Positions 1 to 6,365 of a stretch of DNA of 6,365 nucleotides are shown in pieces. Where the stretch lies: the NCBI GenBank assembly GCA_023422735.1, contig JAFAGL010000088.1:1-6365 (forward strand). The letters run 5' to 3'. Each line of letters opens with the position of its first letter. Positions within the stretch are counted from its first letter, which is position 1. The position numbers were made by a program, and so were the translations under genes. Origin of the DNA: Pseudomonadota bacterium. GTDB taxonomy: Bacteria > Pseudomonadota > Alphaproteobacteria > Rhizobiales > Rhizobiaceae. The notes under the pieces are model-generated. The model was not told the DNA's origin and did no database searches. It worked only from the letters and a program-made list of their open reading frames with translations.

Positions 1-2159
1 CATCCGCAGCTGAAGTCACCGCCGCGCAAGAATCCTTAGCCGAAACGCAGCTCCAACTTCGTCAAGCTGAAGCTGACCTGAAACAAACGGAAACGGCGCT
101 AGTCGTTGCCGGAGGTGAGGAGTCGGAAACCCGAATTCCACTGGCCGAAGCGAAGGCCGCACTCACGCGAATTGAAATCGAAGCCCAAACTTTAGAGAAG
201 CTTTTGAGGGCCGGATTGGGAGAAGAGTTTTCTCCAGTTCTTGATCGGATCGAAGTCGAACCCGGTTATGAAGCAGCTCTTGGCGCGGCTTTTGGGGATG
301 ACCTTGCCTTGCCACTGGATGCGAAAGCACCGGCATTTTGGGGTAATGCTCCTTTTCGGCTGGATGACCCGGCTTTACCCGCTGGCGTTGTTGCGCTTGC
401 CGAATTTGTTAGAGCGCCGCGGCAACTGGCGCGCAGGCTCTCACAGATCGGTTTGGCAAGTCCCGAAGATGCTCAGCGACTACAGTGCGAGTTATCACCA
501 GGACAGCGTTTGGTAACCCGTGAAGGAGCCGTATGGCGTTGGGATGGCTATCAGGCCAGCGCGAATGCACCTACTGCGGCAGCCCTGCGGTTGGCTCAAA
601 AAAACCGATTGTTCGAACTTGAAACGGCGCGCGCGGAAGCGCGCGAGCGACTTTTGAGAATCGATGACATCGCCAAAAAGGCAGACGCGGCTCTTCGCGA
701 TGTTCTTCAAACTGAGCGGACTCATCGGCAGGTGCTGCAAAAAGCGCAGCAAAAGGAGGTCGAGGCGCGAGACGCGCTGCTCAGATCCGAGCGACTTCAG
801 GCGGATCAAGTCGCGCAGAAAGTGGCGGTTCTCCAGAGGCTCGAGCAAATCGAGGAAAATGCCGCCAACGCCCAGCGCGTCTTAAATGGAGCACAATCTG
901 CACTCAGCAGCGCGCCAGATATTTCTGAACTCGACTCAGCATTTCAATCTGCGCGAGCGGAAGCTTTGTCAGCTCGGACACTGCATGACGATTTGCGTTT
1001 GACGCTCGAAAAATCAAGGCGCGAGAATGAGGTGCGCGTGCGACGCTTGCAAGCCCTTGTCGCTAAACGCCAGTCTTGGCAGTCACGCATTCAAAATGCC
1101 CTGCAGCAGCGACTTGTGCTTAACGAGCGTCGCGAGGAAGCTGCAAAAGAGCAAGAAGAGCTTTTGTTCGAACCAGAAAATCTGGAACGTCGCCGCCAAA
1201 CTCTTCTTGGCGAATTATCAGAGTCCCAAATCGCGCATCACCAAGCCGCAGCAGCCCTGCAAGGCGCCGAAAGCAAGCAAATGGAGCTGGACAAGGCGGC
1301 CACTGCCGCTATCACGGCACTTTCGGAAGCGCGCGAAGCCCGCGGGCGCGCTGAAGAGCGCTCGACCGCTGCCGATGATCGCCGGCTCGATGTGGAAGCA
1401 CGTATCAATGAGGTATTGGGGGTTCTTCCAAATAGGGCTCTTGCCCAATTCGGAATCGAGGACACCGAGCGCTTGCCCTCGATTGACGAGGTGGAGCAAC
1501 GTTTGGAACGGCTCAAAGTCGAACGCGAACGACTTGGCGCGGTGAATTTGCGTGCTGATGAAGAGCAAAGTGAACTTGCCGAGCGCCTTAATTCTCTGGT
1601 TTCCGAACGCCACGATGTCGTGGAAGCGATCCGGATGCTCAGGCAAGCAATTCAAGGAATTAATCGTGAGGGTCGCGAACGTCTGCTAGCGGCCTACGAA
1701 GAGGTTAACAGTCAGTTTCAGCGCTTGTTTTCTCGTTTATTCGGCGGGGGTGAGGCGCGACTGGAATTGATAGAGTCCGAAGATCCGTTGGAGGCGGGGC
1801 TTGAAATCTTGGCCCGGCCACCGGGAAAGCGTCCGCAAACGATGACGCTACTTTCTGGCGGTGAGCAAGCATTGACTGCAATGGCCTTGATCTTCGCGGT
1901 TTTCCTGACGAACCCCGCACCGATCTGCGTGCTGGACGAAGTGGATGCTCCACTCGACGACCACAATGTTGAGCGCTTCTGCAATCTCATGGACGAAATG
2001 TCTGCTTCCACCGATACGCGTTTTGTGGTGATCACACATAATCCGATCACCATGGCACGTATGAATCGACTGTTCGGTGTCACAATGGCGGAGCAAGGTG
2101 TGAGCCAACTCGTATCCGTTGACCTCCAAGCTGCGGAAAAGCTGGTGGACGTCAGCTAG
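1..2159 (+). CDS. smc: Chromosome segregation protein SMC, C-terminal part (5' end outside window)
   Basis: ATPase subunit of the bacterial SMC-ScpAB condensin, which organises and helps segregate the nucleoid. The reading frame is open from base 3 to the TAG at 2157-2159, giving 718 residues; the N-terminal Walker A half lies upstream. Numbering residue 1 at base 3: residues 1-70 are Ala/Glu/Gln/Leu-rich coiled coil; about 75-195 is the hinge, in the short alphaproteobacterial form (PGYEAALGAAFGDDL, then VWRWDG); about 195-590 is the returning coiled coil; the rest is the C-terminal ATPase head. The head shows the signature motif LSGGEQ (bases 1851-1868), Walker B ICVLDE (1923-1940) with D645/E646, the D-loop VDAPLDD, and the switch histidine H679 in ITHN (2037). 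Family proteins are about 1,140-1,160 residues, so some 430 residues are missing only because of the window edge. An internal TTG at 204 is not the start, since the hinge-flanking coil continues upstream. No defect is visible. The stop overlaps that of the convergent LytTR gene. Confidence 0.97.
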   Translation, partial: SAAEVTAAQESLAETQLQLRQAEADLKQTETALVVAGGEESETRIPLAEAKAALTRIEIEAQTLEKLLRAGLGEEFSPVLDRIEVEPGYEAALGAAFGDDLALPLDAKAPAFWGNAPFRLDDPALPAGVVALAEFVRAPRQLARRLSQIGLASPEDAQRLQCELSPGQRLVTREGAVWRWDGYQASANAPTAAALRLAQKNRLFELETARAEARERLLRIDDIAKKADAALRDVLQTERTHRQVLQKAQQKEVEARDALLRSERLQADQVAQKVAVLQRLEQIEENAANAQRVLNGAQSALSSAPDISELDSAFQSARAEALSARTLHDDLRLTLEKSRRENEVRVRRLQALVAKRQSWQSRIQNALQQRLVLNERREEAAKEQEELLFEPENLERRRQTLLGELSESQIAHHQAAAALQGAESKQMELDKAATAAITALSEAREARGRAEERSTAADDRRLDVEARINEVLGVLPNRALAQFGIEDTERLPSIDEVEQRLERLKVERERLGAVNLRADEEQSELAERLNSLVSERHDVVEAIRMLRQAIQGINREGRERLLAAYEEVNSQFQRLFSRLFGGGEARLELIESEDPLEAGLEILARPPGKRPQTMTLLSGGEQALTAMALIFAVFLTNPAPICVLDEVDAPLDDHNVERFCNLMDEMSASTDTRFVVITHNPITMARMNRLFGVTMAEQGVSQLVSVDLQAAEKLVDVS

Positions 2160-2992
2160 CGGCTTCGCAACGTTTTTTCGCGCAACAGTCCCGCCTCCCG
2201 GACAATACTCGCGAAACTTCGGCTGACTCGAAGCACATCGCCGTTCTCTAATTCCAGCTCGATCCGACCATTTTTGCTGCGCCCTTCTCGCACGGCGTCT
2301 AGCGCAACCCAATGCGAACGGTGGATCTGAAGACCTTGCATACCTTGGGTTTCAGCAATGGCATCTGACAACCTTATCAAGACAAGGGATTTTCCTCGAT
2401 GGGTGGTGATCTGCGTATAATGGTCTTGTACCGATAGTGCGAACAGACGTCCGCGCTGGGCTGGTGACAGACGCTGGAGAATGCGCGGAGCGTTGGAAAC
2501 TGACGGGGACTCCACTGACGTGATGCGTCGCTTCTTTTGTTCGAGATGGATCAAGCTGAAGGTAAGGGAAACGCCGAGCGAAATTGCAGTGCAATAGCCC
2601 CAAAGCGCGAGCGCAGAAATGTCGCCCCTGTAATCGAAGCCATACGATATGCCGTTGATTGTTAGAACAACTACAGTAACGGGCACACCGGCCGCGATGC
2701 CTCCCAACAGCTTAACAACGGGGGAAGGCCATTTTCGGTGCGCGCCGAGTGTCTGGATGCTGATCACCGCGAAGAGACCGCTTGCGTAAGTCAGCACAGC
2801 CACGAAACACCAGTAAATGATCAACACGACGGCTGGAAAATCGCTGTACGTTCCGAATGGCCCCGCCAGCCCAAGCACAAGCCCGACAACGATCAGCACG
2901 ACCCAAACCAAGCGGTGCTGAAAATGGCCCAGCCATTCGCGAAGCGCGGAATTCAAAAAGTTGTCACCCGCGAAGCAAACGCACCCGTTCAC
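2156..2992 (-). CDS. Membrane-anchored LytTR-family DNA-binding regulator
   Basis: Predicted transcription regulator held in the inner membrane. Counting from the GTG at 2992 (278 residues), four hydrophobic segments lie at about 28-49, 53-79, 94-116 and 126-149. A charged linker (EQKKRR) follows, then a LytTR domain at about 181-270. Recognisable LytTR features are ALSVQDHYTQI, SLVLIRLSDAI, the GLQIHRSHWVAL block and the closing ENGDVLRVSRSF with VREAGLL. There is no response-regulator receiver domain and no visible histidine kinase partner, so the membrane part probably senses or is held by another membrane protein (inference). The start is uncertain: GTG 2992 has a weak, distant GAAGG, whereas TTG at 2956-2954 has GGGTGA seven bases upstream and would give 266 residues beginning just before REWLGHF. 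The gene is convergent with smc (4-bp overlap) and divergent from the DUF2306 gene, a position that fits autoregulation or control of that neighbour. Its target genes cannot be named from the sequence. Confidence 0.9.
   Translation of the reverse strand: MNGCVCFAGDNFLNSALREWLGHFQHRLVWVVLIVVGLVLGLAGPFGTYSDFPAVVLIIYWCFVAVLTYASGLFAVISIQTLGAHRKWPSPVVKLLGGIAAGVPVTVVVLTINGISYGFDYRGDISALALWGYCTAISLGVSLTFSLIHLEQKKRRITSVESPSVSNAPRILQRLSPAQRGRLFALSVQDHYTQITTHRGKSLVLIRLSDAIAETQGMQGLQIHRSHWVALDAVREGRSKNGRIELELENGDVLRVSRSFASIVREAGLLREKTLRSR
2964..2969 (-). promoter_or_regulatory. Candidate ribosome binding site for the alternative TTG start of the LytTR gene
   Basis: On the minus strand GGGTGA lies seven bases before a TTG codon at 2956-2954. 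It matches part of the anti-Shine-Dalgarno complement (GGTGA) better than anything in front of GTG 2992. It favours the shorter, 266-residue protein but does not settle the start. Confidence 0.35.
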
Positions 2993-3035
2993 GCAGTTTA
3001 AATTGCCTTCGAACCTCGCGGTAAGTCAGACCTCG

Positions 3036-3052
3036 TTTCGGCTTATCCGAAA
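3036..3052. promoter_or_regulatory. Inverted repeat TTTCGG-N5-CCGAAA in the divergent intergenic region
   Basis: Perfect 6-bp arms separated by CTTAT, ending eight bases before the ATG at 3061. It lies in the roughly 68-bp gap between the LytTR gene and the DUF2306 gene. It could be a dimeric regulator's operator, or an RNA hairpin partly covering the translation start of the DUF2306 gene. The AAAGAAAAG stretch overlapping and following it is the only purine-rich sequence available as a ribosome binding site. No factor can be assigned. Confidence 0.35.
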
Positions 3053-3060
3053 AGAAAAGT

Positions 3061-3577
3061 ATGACATTCCAACCGCTCATTGATGCTCCCCATATAGTCC
3101 AGATCCACGTTGCTTGCGCGGCAACGGCGTTGGTGCTCGGCACTTTCGTCTTGTACAGGCGCAAGGGCAATAGTCTCCACAAACTGCTCGGCCGTATGTG
3201 GGCCGCTCTAATGCTGCTTACCGCCTTCACTTCCTTCTTCATTTTCGGTTTTCGCGTGGTCGGTCCCTTTGGGCCGATTCACCTTCTTTCGGTGTTTACG
3301 ATTTTCGGGATCGTGAATGGAGTTCGCTGCTCGGTCTGGTGAGATGGAGCGTCATCGCGGCTATATGGGAGGAACTTACGTGGGAGGTCTTATCATAGCC
3401 GGGGCCTTTACTCTCATGCCCGGTCGCCGCATGCATGACGTTATCTTCGGCCCGGATGTCGGTGCTGTACCGGCGCTGATCGTGGTCGCTGCTGCCTTTT
3501 TGGCGGCCGGGATCATCATGGCGCGGATGGTAGTCATGCCGCGTCGGCGTGGCGTGACTGCCGTTATCGAAGATTGA
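3061..3577 (+). pseudogene. DUF2306-type multi-pass membrane protein, frameshifted
   Basis: Two overlapping frames together encode one DUF2306-like membrane protein of about 172 residues; the family's function is unknown. The first part (ATG 3061, stop TGA 3340-3342) holds three hydrophobic segments and the motifs IVQIHV, HKLLGRMWA and FGPIHLLSVFTIF. The second part, in the +1 frame (open from 3317 to the TGA at 3575-3577), continues with AARSGEMERHRGYMGGTYVGGL and FTLMPGRRMHDVIFG, then a last hydrophobic segment. The join falls at about 3325-3329, where an expected GVRAARSGE reads GVRCSVW-stop. A two-base loss from a CGCGCTGCT-like stretch, leaving CGCTGCT, would explain it; a one-base gain is also possible. 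ATG 3061 is the only start codon in its open frame (which opens at 3025). The gene is divergent from the LytTR gene, and ppdK lies 120 bp downstream. The cause may be true inactivation, a sequencing or assembly error, or, less likely, recoding or two separate polypeptides. Family assignment is from remembered motif pattern, without a profile search. Confidence 0.75.
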
Positions 3578-3602
3578 CAGCGGCATCAATCGATTGAATC
3601 TG
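3574..3602 (+). promoter_or_regulatory. Possible ppdK promoter (TTGACA -35 box)
   Basis: A perfect TTGACA (3574-3579) overlaps the stop codon of the DUF2306 gene. At the usual 16-18 bp spacing the -10 position (around 3596-3603) is only a poor match to TATAAT. The best -10-like hexamer, TTGAAT at 3594-3599, is only 14 bp away. The -10/start region would fall on or next to the 17-bp palindrome, which would suit repression. Weak evidence. Confidence 0.25.
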
Positions 3603-3616
3603 TTGCACTGCAACAG
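3600..3616. promoter_or_regulatory. Perfect 17-bp palindrome upstream of ppdK, operator-like
   Basis: CTGTTGCA and TGCAACAG are exact inverted repeats around a single central C (3608). The repeat lies in the 120-bp gap before ppdK, about 80 bp ahead of its ATG. No T-run follows, so it is not a good intrinsic terminator for the gene upstream, and the one-base centre is typical of a dimeric repressor site. The TTGCA-N-TGCAA core recalls the TGCA-rich sites described for the alphaproteobacterial polyhydroxybutyrate regulator PhaR. That link is inference from memory, and other regulators are possible. Confidence 0.45.
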
Positions 3617-3681
3617 CCGGCCTTGCCAAGCGCCTTTGTGAAGCGCTATCCGCGCCATAGATGGTCCTGCGGGCTGCTGGC

Positions 3682-3688
3682 GAGGAGA
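3682..3688 (+). promoter_or_regulatory. Ribosome binding site of ppdK
   Basis: GAGGAGA ends nine bases before ATG 3698, which is good Shine-Dalgarno spacing. It decides the start against the in-frame TTG at 3623, whose extra 25 residues (Arg-rich, no family similarity) precede the conserved MTKWVYSFG. It also argues against the ATG at 3691, which is out of frame and too close. Confidence 0.8.
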
Positions 3689-3697
3689 GCATGGCGG

Positions 3698-6358
3698 ATG
3701 ACTAAGTGGGTATACAGCTTCGGTGATGGCGCGGCGGAAGGCCGGGCCGGAGACAAGAATTTGCTGGGAGGCAAAGGAGCAAACCTTGCCGAGATGTGCA
3801 GTCTTGGTTTGCCGGTTCCGCCCGGTTTTACAGTCACCACGGACGTCTGCTCCTATTATTATGCACATGGCCAAAGCTATCCACCCGAACTGAAAAGTGA
3901 GGTTGAGACTGCGTTAGCAAAGGTCGGCGAGATTGCAGGCCGTCGTTTTGGGGACAAGGACAAGCTTCTGCTTGTTTCGGTGCGGTCGGGTGCGCGCGCT
4001 TCCATGCCCGGCATGATGGACACCGTGCTGAACCTCGGTCTCAACGACGAGACAGTTGAGGCGCTGGCAAATGATGCCTCAGACGAGCGATTTGCTTGGG
4101 ACAGTTACCGCCGCTTTATCCAGATGTATTCCGATGTCGTGCTTGGCGTTGATCACGAGCATTTCGAGGAAATTCTGGAAGACCAGAAAGCGCGCTTGGG
4201 AGTTGATCTCGATACCGAGATCACTGCTGCCGACTGGAAGAAAATTGTCGGCCATTACAAGCAAAAGATTGAAGAAGAGCTGGGTCAGCCTTTCCCGCAG
4301 GATCCGCATGAACAGCTCTGGGGCGCGATCGGCGCAGTATTTTCCAGTTGGATGAATGCGCGCGCGATCACATACCGCCGTTTGCATGAGATCCCCGAGA
4401 GCTGGGGCACCGCAGTGAACGTCCAGGCAATGGTCTTTGGCAATATGGGCGAGACCTCTGCCACTGGCGTTGCCTTCACACGCAATCCGTCGACGGGTGA
4501 AAAGGCGCTTTACGGCGAATTTCTCGTCAATGCGCAGGGCGAGGATGTGGTGGCCGGCATTCGCACGCCGCAGAATATCACGGAAGAAGCGCGCATTGCT
4601 GCGGGTTCGGATCAGCCATCGCTGCAAAAGGTAATGCCGGAAGCATTCAACGAGTTCGTTCGCATCGCGAATGTGCTCGAACAGCATTATCGCGACATGC
4701 AGGATCTTGAATTCACGATCGAGCGAGGCAAGCTCTGGATGCTGCAAACGCGTTCAGGCAAGCGCACGGCGAAGGCTGCGCTGAAGACAGCTGTGGAAAT
4801 GGCTGGCGAGGGCCTGATTTCGAAAGAAGAAGCCATTGCACGGATTGATCCGGCATCGCTCGATCAACTGCTGCATCCCACCATCGATCCCTCGGCTGAA
4901 CGGAACATCATTGCCGTGGGGTTGCCTGCCTCTCCAGGCGCTGCCACAGGCGAGCTGGTATTCACCTCGGATGAGGCTGAAGACCTGAAGAAGCAGGGCC
5001 GCAAGGTCGTTCTGGTGCGCGTGGAAACGAGCCCGGAAGACATTCACGGCATGCATGCGTCTGAAGGCATCCTGACGACGCGTGGCGGCATGACAAGCCA
5101 CGCTGCGGTGGTGGCGCGCGGCATGGGAAAGCCTTGCGTTTCCGGGGCCGGAACGCTGCGCGTCGATGCCCGTGCAGGCACGATGAGCGTGATGGGCCAG
5201 ACCTTCAGGAAAGGCGATATCATCACGATTGATGGATCGAACGGTCAGGTTCTCAAGGGCGCTGTTCCGATGCTGCAGCCAGAACTTTCGGGCGACTTCG
5301 CGGCCATCATGGAATGGGCGGATAAGATCCGGCGCATGAAGGTGCGTACCAATGCGGAAACGCCGGCCGATGCGCGGATGGCACGCTCATTTGGCGCGGA
5401 GGGGATCGGGCTTTGCCGTACAGAACATATGTTCTTTGACGAAGATCGCATTATCGCAATGCGCGAAATGATCTTATCGGACAAGGAGGAGGGGCGCCGC
5501 AAAGCGCTTGTCAAACTGTTGCCGATGCAGCGCGCAGATTTTCTCGAACTCTTTGAAATCATGGCAGGTTTGCCTGTTACGATCCGCTTGCTTGATCCAC
5601 CTTTGCATGAATTTCTTCCCAAAACGGATGAAGAAATCGCCGAAGTCGCGAAGGCTATGGGCGTCGATCCGGACAAGCTGTTACACCGTACGGAAGAACT
5701 GCATGAGTTCAATCCAATGCTCGGGCATCGTGGCTGTAGACTGGCGGTTTCTTATCCCGAAATCGCAGAAATGCAGGCTCGCGCGATCTTCGAGGCGGCG
5801 GTAGAGGCGGCGAAAAAGACCGGAAATCCCGTGGTTCCGGAAATCATGGTGCCTTTGGTCGGGCTGGTCGCTGAATTGGACTATGTGAAAGCGCGCATCG
5901 ACCAGGTTGCCAAAGATGTGATCGCCGAATCCGATCAACCTATCGATTATCTTGTCGGGACGATGATCGAACTGCCGCGCGCAGCACTTCAGGCTGACAA
6001 AATTGCGGAGAAAGCCGAGTTTTTCTCGTTTGGTACCAACGACTTGACGCAAACGACCTTCGGTATTTCCCGCGACGATGCAGCCGGTTTCCTGGAGACG
6101 TATCGGCAAAAGGGAATCATCGAACAGGATCCGTTTGTATCGATAGACGTGGATGGCGTTGGCGAACTGGTGCGCATTGCCGTGGAAAAAGGCAGGCATA
6201 CGCGCGGCGAGATCAAGCTTGGCATCTGCGGGGAGCATGGCGGTGATCCGGCGTCGATCCATTTCTGCGAGGAAGTGGGCCTGGATTACGTGTCCTGCTC
6301 GCCTTTCCGGGTGCCGATCGCACGCCTGGCGGCTGCGCAGGCAGCAGTTAAAAAGTGA
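3698..6358 (+). CDS. ppdK: Pyruvate, phosphate dikinase
   Basis: Cytoplasmic enzyme that reversibly converts ATP, phosphate and pyruvate to AMP, pyrophosphate and phosphoenolpyruvate, linking glycolysis, gluconeogenesis and PEP supply. The protein has 886 residues, complete, against 874 for the clostridial enzyme. An N-terminal ATP-grasp domain (about 1-355) has FGDGAAEGRAGDKNLLGGKGANLAEM and the PPDK-specific RSGARASMPGMMDT with R96; LQTR at R352 matches the nucleotide-site arginine. The swivelling phosphohistidine domain (about 400-510) contains GGMTSHAAVVARGMGKPC with catalytic H468; the adjacent T466 is the residue a PDRP-type (DUF299) regulatory protein would phosphorylate, though none is encoded here. 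The C-terminal PEP/pyruvate barrel (about 530-880) has R574 in GLCRTEHMFF, R630 in RLLDPPLHEF, E758 in IELPRAAL, N781/D782 in FGTNDLTQTT and acid/base C867 in YVSCSPFRVPIARLAAAQ. All key residues are intact. Full-length PPDK motifs exclude PEP synthase. It probably has its own promoter in the upstream 120 bp. The stop codon lies 7 bases from the window end. Confidence 0.98.
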   Translation: MTKWVYSFGDGAAEGRAGDKNLLGGKGANLAEMCSLGLPVPPGFTVTTDVCSYYYAHGQSYPPELKSEVETALAKVGEIAGRRFGDKDKLLLVSVRSGARASMPGMMDTVLNLGLNDETVEALANDASDERFAWDSYRRFIQMYSDVVLGVDHEHFEEILEDQKARLGVDLDTEITAADWKKIVGHYKQKIEEELGQPFPQDPHEQLWGAIGAVFSSWMNARAITYRRLHEIPESWGTAVNVQAMVFGNMGETSATGVAFTRNPSTGEKALYGEFLVNAQGEDVVAGIRTPQNITEEARIAAGSDQPSLQKVMPEAFNEFVRIANVLEQHYRDMQDLEFTIERGKLWMLQTRSGKRTAKAALKTAVEMAGEGLISKEEAIARIDPASLDQLLHPTIDPSAERNIIAVGLPASPGAATGELVFTSDEAEDLKKQGRKVVLVRVETSPEDIHGMHASEGILTTRGGMTSHAAVVARGMGKPCVSGAGTLRVDARAGTMSVMGQTFRKGDIITIDGSNGQVLKGAVPMLQPELSGDFAAIMEWADKIRRMKVRTNAETPADARMARSFGAEGIGLCRTEHMFFDEDRIIAMREMILSDKEEGRRKALVKLLPMQRADFLELFEIMAGLPVTIRLLDPPLHEFLPKTDEEIAEVAKAMGVDPDKLLHRTEELHEFNPMLGHRGCRLAVSYPEIAEMQARAIFEAAVEAAKKTGNPVVPEIMVPLVGLVAELDYVKARIDQVAKDVIAESDQPIDYLVGTMIELPRAALQADKIAEKAEFFSFGTNDLTQTTFGISRDDAAGFLETYRQKGIIEQDPFVSIDVDGVGELVRIAVEKGRHTRGEIKLGICGEHGGDPASIHFCEEVGLDYVSCSPFRVPIARLAAAQAAVKK

Positions 6359-6365
6359 AGTGAAT

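Noticed and set aside
204..206. TTG at 204 as the start of a separate hinge-ATPase protein.
   Set aside because: The same frame is open to the left edge with coiled-coil sequence typical of SMC, so the gene is simply cut by the window.
625..647. GC-rich inverted/alternating repeat (GCGCGC ... GCGCGC) in smc.
   Set aside because: It is explained by Ala-Arg-Ala-Glu-Ala-Arg codons in the coiled coil and has no intergenic context.
2139..2176. Possible intrinsic terminator after smc: AGCTG/CAGCT inverted repeat followed by a run of six T at 2171-2176.
   Set aside because: The stem is only five pairs with a loose loop, and the T-run starts about 14 bases beyond it. The T-run is also coding on the minus strand, as the Lys-rich end of the LytTR protein.
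3623..3697. N-terminal 25-residue extension of ppdK from a TTG start.
   Set aside because: The ATG at 3698 has a well-placed GAGGAGA and begins the conserved MTKWVYSFG; the extension is Arg-rich and unlike the family.
3296..3874. A 192-codon open frame on the minus strand across the DUF2306 gene and the start of ppdK.
   Set aside because: It is antisense to recognisable coding sequence, has no family-like motifs and has biased composition; it is a shadow of the plus-strand genes.

Overview
The window looks like a chromosomal segment of an alphaproteobacterium, most likely of the Sphingomonadales/Erythrobacteraceae type. This rests on protein style only: an SMC with the short alphaproteobacterial hinge, an 886-residue pyruvate phosphate dikinase, and an integral-membrane LytTR regulator of a kind common in sphingomonads. 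An smc-to-ppdK neighbourhood is also familiar in Alphaproteobacteria. The genus was not determined.

Layout, left to right. (1) Bases 1-2159, plus strand: the 3' part of smc (chromosome condensin subunit), cut by the window edge and running from the end of the N-terminal coiled coil through the hinge, the C-terminal coiled coil and the C-terminal ATPase half. (2) Bases 2156-2992, minus strand: a four-helix membrane protein with a C-terminal LytTR DNA-binding domain, convergent with smc; the two stop codons share one CTAG. (3) A short divergent promoter region of about 68 bp with an inverted repeat. (4) Bases 3061-3577, plus strand: a DUF2306-type multi-pass membrane protein split by a frameshift near base 3327. 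(5) Bases 3578-3697: a 120-bp leader carrying a TTGACA box, a perfect 17-bp palindrome and a good ribosome binding site. (6) Bases 3698-6358: complete ppdK. Only 7 bases follow its stop codon.

Functionally, smc and ppdK are core genes (chromosome organisation; PEP/pyruvate interconversion). The LytTR gene and the DUF2306 gene form a divergent accessory pair between them. The pair may be a small regulator/membrane-partner module, but its membrane partner appears broken in this sequence. No RNA genes, CRISPR arrays, insertion sequences or phage genes were seen. Nothing here is clearly a new system; the best leads are the LytTR/DUF2306 pair and the palindrome in front of ppdK.
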